A stretch of DNA of 6,792 nucleotides from assembly GCA_021782055.1 (NCBI GenBank), contig JAJXVP010000152.1, positions 1 to 6,792 on the forward strand. Reading direction: 5' to 3'. The notes below the pieces were generated by a model, which saw only the letters and a program-made list of their open reading frames with translations, had not been told where the DNA came from and searched no databases. The DNA is from a bacterium (GTDB lineage Bacteria; Spirochaetota; Spirochaetia; JABEVK01). Shown in pieces: positions 1 to 6,086 of this stretch. A program made the translations under genes and the position numbers. The first letter of the stretch is position 1, and each line of letters begins with the position of its first letter.

Positions 1-1694
1 GGTTGGCCGTTGTGTCCAATGCCCAGAGGCTCTGTCGTCAAATCGAGGTCAACCCGGCCAGCCAAGGCAAACGCCACCACCAAGAGAGGCGAGGCTAAGA
101 ACGAAGCTTTAACATTGGGGTGAATCCGCCCTTCAAAGTTGCGGTTCCCTGAAAGCACCGCAGCGAGGCATAGGTTATGGTCAAGTTGTGCTTTTTCGAG
201 GGCGGGATGCAGTGGACCCGAGTTACCGATACAGGTGACACAACCAAAGGCTGCCAGGTGAAAGCCCAACGCCTCGAGGCTGGTCATTAGGCCGGACTGT
301 TCTAGGTAATCTTGCACAGCCTTCGACCCCGGTGCCAACGAGGTTTTCACCCACGAAGGAACTTTAAGCCCAGCATCCACCGCTTTTTTTGCCAACAAGG
401 CACTACCCAACATCAGAGCAGGGTTGGCCGTGTTAGTACAACTCGTAATCGACGCAATGGCCACCATGCCATCGGTGATCTCGACCAATTTTCCGTCTAG
501 CTCAACGCTTACCGGGGTTCGCCCTGCTGCTTCACCAGGCAACACTTTGGCGAGCGCGACTTTCGTATCGCTGAGTTTTAGACGGTCTTGAGGCCGGTTG
601 GGACCGGCCAGTGAGGGAATGACGTCGCCAAGGTCCAACTCAAGCACGGCGCGGTACTCCGGATGAGCGTCATCGGTGTAAAAAAGTTCATTGGCGCGGC
701 AGTAGGCCTCGGCCAAGTCGGCTTCTTTATCGCGGCCTGTAAACCTGAGGTAGTCGATAGTGACCTCATCCACGGGAAAGAAGCCCATCGTGGCGCCGTA
801 TTCCGGACTCATGTTCGCAATGGTGGCGCGGTCGGGCAGGGTGAGTGACTTGAGTCCAGGGCCAAAGAATTCTACGAACTTTTCTACAACCCCAAATTTA
901 CGGAGACGCTCGGTGACGGTAAGAACGAGGTCGGTGGCGGTGGTTCCCGGTTTCAAGCGCCCCGTGAGCTTCATCCCGATGACTTCGGGAATCCCCATGG
1001 AATAGGGTTGTCCCAGCATCACCGCTTCGGCTTCAATGCCACCGACTCCCCAGCCGACAACGCCCAGGCCGTTGATCATTGTGGTGTGGCTATCCGTGCC
1101 TACCACGGTATCGGGCTGTAAAAGGCCTGCGGTTTCGGGGCTTTCAACGACCACTTTTGCCAGGTACTCAAGGTTTACCTGATGGCAGATGCCGCTGTTA
1201 GGAGGTACAACACGAAAGTTTCGAAAGGATTTTTGCGCCCACTTTAAAAATTCGTAGCGTTCTTGGTTGCGCTCATACTCTTTTTCGACGTTTTTGCTCA
1301 GGGCGTTCTGCTGGCCAAAGTAGTCAATTTGCACAGAATGGTCGATGACCAAGTCAACAGGGACAAGGGGGTTGATTTTTTGGGGATCTCCACCAACTTT
1401 GACAACTGCGTCGCGCATAGCGGCAAGATCTACGACGGCGGGGACGCCGGTAAAGTCCTGCATCAGCACCCGGGCGGGGTAAAAGGGAATCTCATAAACG
1501 GCGTCAGACCGAGGCTTATTGGCCAAAAGCTCCTCGGCGCCTGGTAAGTTGTCTTTGCGAAGGAGATTTTCTAACAAAACACGCAACGAAAAGGGGAGTC
1601 GGGCCACTTTTTCTTTGCCCAATTCAGTTATGTCGTAAAACTTCCACTCATGATCCGCTGTTTTGAGGATCTTGATCAAATCCGCCTTTTTCAT
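1..1694 (-). CDS. acnA: Aconitate hydratase, AcnA/IRP1 type (5' part, runs off left edge)
   Basis: Cytosolic [4Fe-4S] enzyme interconverting citrate and isocitrate through cis-aconitate in the TCA cycle. The translation starts MKKADLIKILKTADHEWKFY and stays open for 564 residues to the window edge; the family is about 890-900 residues, so the last third, including the swivel domain, lies outside. The substrate-binding signature GTDSHTTMINGLGVVGWGVG is visible (D201, S202, H203). The cluster ligands are Cys419 in ITSCTNTANP and Cys485/Cys488 in FGCVTCIGNSG. Their spacing of 66 and 3 residues is the same as in IRP1-type aconitases (437/503/506). The visible part ends in VDLDLTTEPLG, shortly before the linker to the swivel domain. 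The ATG at 1694-1692 follows an AAGGA Shine-Dalgarno with 9 nt spacing, so the start is secure. It is transcribed divergently from the RlpA-like gene. Identity is certain; AcnB is excluded by domain order and motif sequence. Confidence 0.97.
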   Translation of the reverse strand, partial: MKKADLIKILKTADHEWKFYDITELGKEKVARLPFSLRVLLENLLRKDNLPGAEELLANKPRSDAVYEIPFYPARVLMQDFTGVPAVVDLAAMRDAVVKVGGDPQKINPLVPVDLVIDHSVQIDYFGQQNALSKNVEKEYERNQERYEFLKWAQKSFRNFRVVPPNSGICHQVNLEYLAKVVVESPETAGLLQPDTVVGTDSHTTMINGLGVVGWGVGGIEAEAVMLGQPYSMGIPEVIGMKLTGRLKPGTTATDLVLTVTERLRKFGVVEKFVEFFGPGLKSLTLPDRATIANMSPEYGATMGFFPVDEVTIDYLRFTGRDKEADLAEAYCRANELFYTDDAHPEYRAVLELDLGDVIPSLAGPNRPQDRLKLSDTKVALAKVLPGEAAGRTPVSVELDGKLVEITDGMVAIASITSCTNTANPALMLGSALLAKKAVDAGLKVPSWVKTSLAPGSKAVQDYLEQSGLMTSLEALGFHLAAFGCVTCIGNSGPLHPALEKAQLDHNLCLAAVLSGNRNFEGRIHPNVKASFLASPLLVVAFALAGRVDLDLTTEPLGIGHNGQ

Positions 1695-1735
1695 CCCTGT
1701 CCATCCTTGGGGTTAAGTTCATGCTTTAGCGTCGC

Positions 1736-1764
1736 ATTATGCCGAAAATCCGACGAGAAAACAA
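1736..1764 (-). promoter_or_regulatory. Candidate sigma-70 promoter of the aconitase gene
   Basis: On the minus strand a CATAAT -10 box (1741-1736, 5/6 to consensus) lies 17 nt downstream of a weak TTGTTT -35 (1764-1759, 3/6). The predicted transcription start near 1729 gives a leader of about 35 nt containing the AAGGA ribosome binding site. This is inference from consensus match only. Confidence 0.4.
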
Positions 1765-1822
1765 CAGTCCTGCCCCCGAGGTTTTCGTTAGGATTTTTTG
1801 GCAGTTGGCCGATAGGCAAACT

Positions 1823-2575
1823 ATGAAGGTAATGATTTTAGCGGCCGTAGCACTTTTGCTGTCAGCGATGTCCGCTTTTGCTCAAAGCAGTGAGACCGGT
1901 ATCGCTAGTTACTACGGCGATCAATTTGATGGTCATTTGACAGCCTCGGGGCAACCCTACGATCCCAATGCTTTTACTGCCGCGCACCGGACGCTCCGCT
2001 TAGGGGTGCGGCTCGAGGTTGTAAACTTGGACAACGGAAAATGGACGGTAGTAACCGTAAACGACCGTGGCCCCTACGTGAAGGGTCGGTTGATTGACGT
2101 GTCGAAAGCCGCTGCCGAAAAGCTGGGAATGATCGCGACAGGGACGGCTCGGGTACGGATTTGGCCGATTCCTTTAGATGAAACCCCCGAACCCCCTGCC
2201 GATCTGGCTCAGATCATTAAAGCCGCCCACGCTCGCGAGCGCGAAAAAGGAAAAGCGACCGCCAGCGCCCCCACGTCCGCCGCGACGCCTGCCTCCTCGA
2301 CAGCCCCCGAGTCGACACTGCCCCCCGCCCGCTTCATTCAGGTAGGTGCTTTTCAGTCGACCTCCAATGCCAAAGTCTTTTTCAAGCTACTGGTCCAAGA
2401 GGGCTTTGCACCTAAAGCCCGTGTGCAAAACGGAATGAACCGCATTTACCTCGAGGCCGCTTCAGCCGACGCCGCGCAAAGTCTGGTTCAGTCGCTTCAA
2501 CAGCAAGGACATCCCCAGGTTTTGGTGATGCATGAGGCGCCTCCCGGCAACGACGAGGATTTATCTTCGAATTGA
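1823..2575 (+). CDS. RlpA-like septal ring lytic transglycosylase with C-terminal SPOR domain
   Basis: A 250-residue exported envelope protein. Residues 1-20 (MKVMILAAVALLLSAMSAFA) form a signal peptide with an AFA|QS cleavage site. There is no lipobox cysteine, so unlike E. coli RlpA it should be soluble in the periplasm or secreted. Residues 26-113 are the double-psi beta-barrel RlpA domain: GIASYYGDQFDGHLTASG, then AAHRTLRLG (H55) and NDRGPYVKGRLIDVS (N80, D81), where D81 matches the catalytic aspartate region of the family. An Ala/Pro/Ser/Thr-rich linker spans about 122-168. A SPOR domain (about 170-237, starting RFIQVGAFQS) should bind denuded glycan strands at the division site. Pseudomonas RlpA cleaves such strands; activity here is inferred. 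The frame is open upstream to an ATG at 1739, but that would add 28 residues with no signal-peptide character ahead of the signal sequence, and it overlaps the aconitase promoter region. I therefore chose 1823, which has a modest ATAGG ribosome site 6 nt upstream. A TAGGAT box at 1789-1794 might be its -10, without a good -35. Confidence 0.9.
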   Translation: MKVMILAAVALLLSAMSAFAQSSETGIASYYGDQFDGHLTASGQPYDPNAFTAAHRTLRLGVRLEVVNLDNGKWTVVTVNDRGPYVKGRLIDVSKAAAEKLGMIATGTARVRIWPIPLDETPEPPADLAQIIKAAHAREREKGKATASAPTSAATPASSTAPESTLPPARFIQVGAFQSTSNAKVFFKLLVQEGFAPKARVQNGMNRIYLEAASADAAQSLVQSLQQQGHPQVLVMHEAPPGNDEDLSSN

Positions 2576-2596
2576 ACACTTTGTAGACGTTCGCCC

Positions 2597-2625
2597 TTGG
2601 CATGCTAGCTAGACTGTGTTAGGAT
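2597..2625 (+). promoter_or_regulatory. Sigma-70-type promoter of the response regulator gene
   Basis: TTGGCA (2597-2602, 5/6 to TTGACA) and TAGGAT (2620-2625, 4/6 to TATAAT) are separated by exactly 17 nt in the 51-57 nt gap after the RlpA-like gene. The predicted transcription start, about 7 nt past the -10, is 2632-2633, which is the A of the second in-frame ATG. The regulator thus appears to be transcribed independently of the upstream gene. No -24/-12 sigma-54 element is seen. Confidence 0.6.
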
Positions 2626-2632
2626 CATGCTT

Positions 2633-4108
2633 ATGGCGAACGTAATGAAAATTGTCTTGGTCGATGACGACGAAGTAAATTTGACTTTTTTGACACAAGT
2701 TTTGCAGGACTATGAGACTTTTCCCTTCCGGGATCCCAAAAAAGCTTTAAAGTTTTGCGCCGATAATTCGTTTGATCTCGTCATCACAGATATGAGGATG
2801 CCCGGCATAACCGGGCTTGGTCTTATTAAAGAGCTTCGCAAGACCACCACCGACTTTGTTTCGCTGGTATTGTCAGCGTATTCCGATGCGGAATACCTGA
2901 TGGAATCGGTGAATGCTAATTTGCTCTTTGCTTACTTGTTGAAGCCCGCTGAGTCACAAGTGCTGGTGCAGACAGTAGCTGAAGCCCTTAAGCACCTTCA
3001 GTATCAGCGTGAAAAAAATGCCGAGGAACAACGGCTGGTTGAAACCGCTCAACGCCTTCGCGAAGAAAATACCCAACTGCGTTTTTATGCCAATTCACCA
3101 CTTGAAGGCCTGATTGGCACCAACCCTTTAATCATCAAAATTAAAGAGCAAATTAAAGCCTTTGCGATTTCTGATCACCCTATTTTGATTATGGGCGAAG
3201 AGGGTACAGGAAAAAAGACCGTAGCCCGTATTCTTCACGAGTTGTCACCACGTCGGCAAAAGCCGTATGTGGGGGTCAGCTGTACAACAATTCCTCCCGA
3301 ACTTTTAGAATTAGAACTCTTTGGCGCAGTGAAAAACCCTTCTTTGGGGCAAAGACAGCCTAAGGACGGCTTTTTGGATGCCGCCCGCGAGGGAACGCTG
3401 GTCATTGAGGACGTCCAAGAGCTTTCGAAGCCTCTGCAAGCCAAGGTTTTAAAGTTTTTGCAGTATGGCACCTACTACCCCGTCGGCGGCACTGAAGAGC
3501 GCTCAGCCGATGTGCGTGTTCTGTTTACGAGCAGGACCACCTTGCTTCCTGAAATGGAAAAGGGTGATTTCCGCAAAGAGTTGTATTACAAGATTGCCAA
3601 CCTTCAGATCAAAATGCCACCCTTACGCGAACGGCGCGAGGATATTCTGGCGATTTTCGAGGCCTTGGCCCAGCGTAAAAATACTGCAGTACCGGAATTG
3701 GGTCGAAAAGAACGCGAGCTTTTGTCGAAGTATGCCTACCCAGGCAACATTCAAGAGCTGGCAGGTCTGCTCGAGAAAATCAACTTGCTGGCTCGTTCCT
3801 CAGGCGGGGTGACTGCCGAGGATATCGAACAAGTTCTGAAAGAAAACGCACAAATGTATGCGTTGGTTCAGGGCGATAAGGCGGTAGTGCGCACCATTCA
3901 GCTCCCCACAGGGCAAGAACCGCTCGATTTACGGCTGTTTATCGATGAAATTGAACGCGAAATCATCCTTTCGACCTTGCGGTACGCCGACTACAATATT
4001 TCTCAGACGTCTCGCAACCTGCAAATCAGCCGCCAGGGTCTTAAGAACAAAATCAAGCGACTTGAGATTCCTGTCGACTTCGCCGAAGACGAAGAAGCCG
4101 ACGAGTAA
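2633..4108 (+). CDS. NtrC-architecture response regulator with degenerate AAA+ domain (orphan)
   Basis: A 491-residue cytoplasmic transcription regulator. Residues 1-120 are a receiver domain with an intact phosphorylation site: acidic D11-D13, phospho-acceptor D53 in ITDMRMPG, S81 in LSAYSD and K104 in LLKP. A charged coiled-coil helix follows (about 123-153). The AAA+ domain (about 158-385) keeps Walker A (GEEGTGKK, 188-195) and one arginine of the FR..LYY motif (R314). The GAFTGA loop reads NPSLGQ (235-240), Walker B reads TLVIED instead of TLFLDE (E259, D260), sensor I Asn is replaced by Arg301, the second Arg-finger position is Lys320 and the sensor II GNVREL Arg is Gln374. The C-terminus (about 432-479) is a normal Fis-type HTH. 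Enhancer-binding proteins lacking GAFTGA, such as HupR and NtrC of Rhodobacter capsulatus, act with sigma-70; I infer the same here. No histidine kinase is in the window. Start: an ATG at 2627 abuts the -10 box, so 2633 is preferred (AGGA 8 nt upstream, predicted transcription start at the ATG); 2645 is a third option. Confidence 0.9.
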   Translation: MANVMKIVLVDDDEVNLTFLTQVLQDYETFPFRDPKKALKFCADNSFDLVITDMRMPGITGLGLIKELRKTTTDFVSLVLSAYSDAEYLMESVNANLLFAYLLKPAESQVLVQTVAEALKHLQYQREKNAEEQRLVETAQRLREENTQLRFYANSPLEGLIGTNPLIIKIKEQIKAFAISDHPILIMGEEGTGKKTVARILHELSPRRQKPYVGVSCTTIPPELLELELFGAVKNPSLGQRQPKDGFLDAAREGTLVIEDVQELSKPLQAKVLKFLQYGTYYPVGGTEERSADVRVLFTSRTTLLPEMEKGDFRKELYYKIANLQIKMPPLRERREDILAIFEALAQRKNTAVPELGRKERELLSKYAYPGNIQELAGLLEKINLLARSSGGVTAEDIEQVLKENAQMYALVQGDKAVVRTIQLPTGQEPLDLRLFIDEIEREIILSTLRYADYNISQTSRNLQISRQGLKNKIKRLEIPVDFAEDEEADE

Positions 4109-4117
4109 AAAGCGTCT

Positions 4118-4157
4118 TAAAAACTAATGGCTGATCAGCTTTTGAGCTTGGTCAGCC
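4118..4157 (-). terminator. Possible terminator of the NUDIX/membrane-protein unit
   Basis: Read on the minus strand, an imperfect hairpin (outer stem GGCTGA/TCAGCC, internal loop, inner stem AGCT/AGCT with a CAAA loop) covers the last codons of the membrane-protein gene. It is followed by the TAG stop and a run of five Ts at 4123-4119. The stem is short and interrupted, so this is tentative. The convergent regulator gene ends only 15 nt away, leaving no other room. Confidence 0.3.
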
Positions 4158-4774
4158 AGCGCTCTTGTCCAGTTACTCATCATCGCTTGGATTTGACCCC
4201 ACGAAACGCCATTTTGTGCCATCAGTTTCGAAATTGTTCCCAAAACTTCAGCTTTTTTATCAGCTCCCACTTTAGCAATGGTACCCAAGGCTTCGCGAAT
4301 TACGGCATCGGTCTGGCCGTGATTGATACGGTCGTTGATTTGCTTGAGGTAGTCTTGTGCCGATTGCGTGGTATCAGTCCAACCCGCCTTCATATTGGCA
4401 AGAATGCCGGTAAGTTCGCTTTGCGTGATCTTGCCATCGAGTCCTGCGGCCCAAATTTGCAGGGCTCCCCAGGCTTTAGTAAAGTTCAAGTTCGAGACTG
4501 CAGAGCCCACGGTGTTTAGAGCCGGAGCGTTCAGCGACGGAGCTCCCGGAACAGCAGGCAGAGCAGGCACGGCAGGTAACCCGGGAACGCGCGAAGAGGT
4601 ATTTCCCAGGGCACGGTTGATGCTTTGTGAACCGCCCGAAATGGCGGCCAAAAGAGGGGCAGACACGCCCCGTTCCTGTTCCGCGCGGGCTTGCAGAGTA
4701 ATAAACGCTACCGCGCCCAGAACAAGAATGTTGAGAATCAGCTCAAGGAACCAGTTTCCAGATTTGTCGGCCAT
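4124..4774 (-). CDS. Single-pass membrane protein of unknown function
   Basis: A 216-residue protein that I do not recognise. It begins MADKSGNWFLELILNILVLG: a short polar start, then one hydrophobic segment (about 9-27). Next comes a charged stretch (QARAEQERG) and a small-residue region with a Pro-Ala-Val/Leu repeat (about 63-78, GLPAVPALPAVPGAP). The last 110 residues are predicted helical. That domain contains LDGKITQSEL (about 112-121), resembling one EF-hand loop or the acidic-Gly start of a TerB-like helical domain, and a second helical stretch around EALGTIAKVGADKKAEVLGT. The TerB comparison is only an impression. It lies 31 nt downstream of the NUDIX gene on the same strand and is probably co-transcribed. 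The frame also allows a TTG start at 4813 overlapping the NUDIX stop by 8 nt, with AGGG upstream, which would suggest translational coupling and add 13 residues. I prefer the ATG because the protein then starts just before the membrane segment, but its ribosome site is poor. Confidence 0.7.
   Translation of the reverse strand: MADKSGNWFLELILNILVLGAVAFITLQARAEQERGVSAPLLAAISGGSQSINRALGNTSSRVPGLPAVPALPAVPGAPSLNAPALNTVGSAVSNLNFTKAWGALQIWAAGLDGKITQSELTGILANMKAGWTDTTQSAQDYLKQINDRINHGQTDAVIREALGTIAKVGADKKAEVLGTISKLMAQNGVSWGQIQAMMSNWTRALADQAQKLISH
4551..4580. repeat. Short tandem repeat of a 9-bp unit
   Basis: GCAGG recurs at 4554, 4563 and 4572, marking three near-copies of a 9-bp unit inside the membrane-protein gene. 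On the minus strand they encode the PAV/PAL/PAV linker. Such repeats can change length by slippage in whole-codon steps without breaking the frame. Confidence 0.6.
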
Positions 4775-4805
4775 ACCCCACGTATCGGCAAAAACAAACC
4801 CTTTC

Positions 4806-5345
4806 TCAAGCAAGCCCTAAGTGCTTGAACATGGCAGTGTACTCGCCAGGACGTCCCACGAGGGTAGGGTCATCACCCTCTACTCTGTGGTAAAAATCGT
4901 CTAAATCTTGCCAGGTCACGTCGATGACTTCGCCAGGTTGAAGGTTGAGCTTGGCAAGATCTACGTCTTTGCGGCACAGAAAGTTGTGGTGAAATTCACG
5001 GTCAAAAATCTGGTGAGCGGTATCGAGGTATTCGCGAGGGGCGATAAAGATGAGTTCGAGCTCGTTAGGACTCAGGACGAGGCCCAATTCCTCTTGGGTT
5101 TCGCGCAGTGCCGCCTCGAGGACAGTTTGTCCCGCCGAAACGTGACCGGCTACCGAAATATCCCACTTTCCGGGGTCAGTTTGCTTTCGCGGGTCTCGTC
5201 GTTGCAAAAGGAGTCGGCCACGACTGTCAATAATCCACAGTTGGGCACTTTTGTGCCAAAGGCCCCGGGCGTGAACGACACTTCGAGGGAGGCATTCTCC
5301 GGTGAGTTTGCCCGAGGCGTCGCAGATATCAAAATGTTCTTCCAT
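4806..5345 (-). CDS. NUDIX hydrolase (YfcD/isopentenyl-diphosphate isomerase-like subfamily)
   Basis: A 179-residue cytoplasmic enzyme expected to cleave a nucleoside- or isoprenoid-type diphosphate; the substrate cannot be read from the sequence. The core is LWIIDSRGRLLLQRRDPRKQ (37-56), followed by GKWDISVAGHVSAG (59-72) and the NUDIX helix REtqEElG (R81, E82, E85, E86, G88). The WDIS.AGH.SAG stretch is typical of the YfcD/Idi-like branch rather than MutT. The first glutamate of the canonical G-x5-E-x7-REUxEExGU box is Gln73 here, which is unusual. The start MEEHFDICDASGKLTG has the usual length for the family and has no Shine-Dalgarno; a TAGAAT box ends 6 nt before the ATG. It is the first gene of a two-gene unit with the membrane protein and is divergent from the methyltransferase. 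Confidence 0.9.
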   Translation of the reverse strand: MEEHFDICDASGKLTGECLPRSVVHARGLWHKSAQLWIIDSRGRLLLQRRDPRKQTDPGKWDISVAGHVSAGQTVLEAALRETQEELGLVLSPNELELIFIAPREYLDTAHQIFDREFHHNFLCRKDVDLAKLNLQPGEVIDVTWQDLDDFYHRVEGDDPTLVGRPGEYTAMFKHLGLA

Positions 5346-5351
5346 CGCTGT

Positions 5352-5357
5352 ATTCTA
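5352..5357 (-). promoter_or_regulatory. Candidate -10 box of the NUDIX gene
   Basis: On the minus strand TAGAAT (5/6 to TATAAT) ends 6 nt before the ATG at 5345. The predicted transcription start would fall on or within a base or two of the start codon. The -35 position holds only a weak match (TGGCGC, 5380-5375). Confidence 0.4.
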
Positions 5358-5385
5358 ACGACAGGAGTCTCGACGCGCCAGGAGG

Positions 5386-5414
5386 GTGCCATAAAACCGC
5401 CGTGACGTTATAAT
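5386..5414 (+). promoter_or_regulatory. Candidate promoter of the methyltransferase gene
   Basis: A perfect TATAAT (5409-5414) lies 17 nt downstream of GTGCCA (5386-5391, 4/6 to TTGACA). The ATG begins 6 nt after the -10, so transcription is predicted to start at the A of the start codon, giving a leaderless message. This agrees with the absence of a Shine-Dalgarno. Confidence 0.55.
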
Positions 5415-5419
5415 AACGT
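5405..5419. promoter_or_regulatory. Perfect inverted repeat over the -10 box (possible operator)
   Basis: ACGTTAT-A-ATAACGT is a 7-bp perfect inverted repeat around one central base. It encloses the TATAAT box and ends one base before the methyltransferase ATG. Another ACGTTAT copy runs into the start codon (5416-5422). A repressor bound here would block the -10. The site is seen; its role is inferred. Confidence 0.4.
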
Positions 5420-5420
5420 T

Positions 5421-6086
5421 ATGACGCTCAGCCCTGAACCTGGCTACGATTTGTACGCACCGTCTTATAAAGACGACCATCCTCACCTGGATAGCTTTGA
5501 CTGGGACCAGGCCCGCGCCTGGCTCAGGCAAACGCTCGAAGCCACGGCCACCAAACCTACCCTGCTTGACGCGGGCTGTGGCGACGGGCGAACCCTGGCG
5601 CGTGTAGCCCGTTGGGAGCTTACCTCGCAGCTATTTGGTGTGGACATTAGTCGTGCGATGTTGGCCCGTGCGGCCAAGCGAGTCGCCGGGGCTCAGTTCG
5701 ACCGCTTAGACCTAACCAACGTCGACGCGTGCCGACGTTGGGTCGAACGCAGAACACGGGTTAACATACTCACCGCGTTCTTTGTTCTGGTGCACTTTTC
5801 GCGCCCCGAAGTGTTTTTTGACTCGCTGGGCTCCTTAGTTCAGCCGGGCGGTGAGGTTCTTATGAACTCGATTCCCCAGCGTGAGGCCCCTATCTTAAAA
5901 GCGGGAACCCGAAGGTTTCAGATTCAGGCCTACCACCACGACCCAGACCGCATCCAAGATTACGGTCTGGCTGCCGGCTGGCAACTGGTTCGGCGACAAG
6001 ACCTCGTTGAGGATACCCAGCTAGTCTCGACGCTCTTTTGGTGGCGCATACCCACTGGGACCTCCCCCACAGCAACCTCACTCTAA
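5421..6086 (+). CDS. Class I SAM-dependent methyltransferase
   Basis: A 221-residue cytoplasmic protein with the Rossmann-like methyltransferase fold. Motif I is LLDAGCGDGRTLA (48-60), the acidic residue contacting the SAM ribose is D75 in FGVDIS, and D97 sits in the position of the adenine-binding loop. NILTAFFVLVHF (115-126) is motif IV and LVQPGGEVLM (139-148) the post-motif strand and turn. The N-terminal GYDLYAPSYKDD resembles the Y..yA..YD cap of ubiquinone/small-molecule methyltransferases. The acceptor substrate cannot be named. The gene starts at the first ATG after a consensus -10 box, with no Shine-Dalgarno. Its 3' end overlaps the convergent glycosidase gene by 9 bp. It is divergent from the NUDIX gene with 75 bp between start codons. 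Confidence 0.88.
   Translation: MTLSPEPGYDLYAPSYKDDHPHLDSFDWDQARAWLRQTLEATATKPTLLDAGCGDGRTLARVARWELTSQLFGVDISRAMLARAAKRVAGAQFDRLDLTNVDACRRWVERRTRVNILTAFFVLVHFSRPEVFFDSLGSLVQPGGEVLMNSIPQREAPILKAGTRRFQIQAYHHDPDRIQDYGLAAGWQLVRRQDLVEDTQLVSTLFWWRIPTGTSPTATSL

Noticed and set aside
1263..1547. Plus-strand open frame of 94 codons opposite the aconitase gene
   Set aside because: It is antisense to conserved aconitase sequence, its translation has no recognisable motif, and the aconitase frame explains the openness.
1739..1822. N-terminal extension of the RlpA-like protein from the ATG at 1739
   Set aside because: The extra 28 residues are polar and would bury the signal peptide; the ATG also overlaps the aconitase promoter. 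The ATG at 1823 gives a classical signal peptide.
1798..1827. TTGGCA and TATGAA as a leaderless-type promoter for the RlpA-like gene
   Set aside because: It would put the start at the ATG at 1832, removing the lysine of the signal-peptide N-region, and the -10 match is poor.
3465..3812. Plus-strand 115-codon frame inside the response regulator
   Set aside because: It is the +1 shadow of the AAA+ coding region; the regulator frame carries all family motifs.
4086..4118. AAGACG/CGTCTT inverted repeat at the end of the regulator gene as a terminator
   Set aside because: The six-bp stem has a loop of over 20 nt and is not followed by a T-run on the plus strand.
4127..4519. Plus-strand open frames opposite the membrane-protein gene (also 4368-4820)
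   Set aside because: The minus-strand frame has a signal-like membrane segment and regular composition; the plus frames are Cys/Ser/Arg-rich shadows without a ribosome site or motif.
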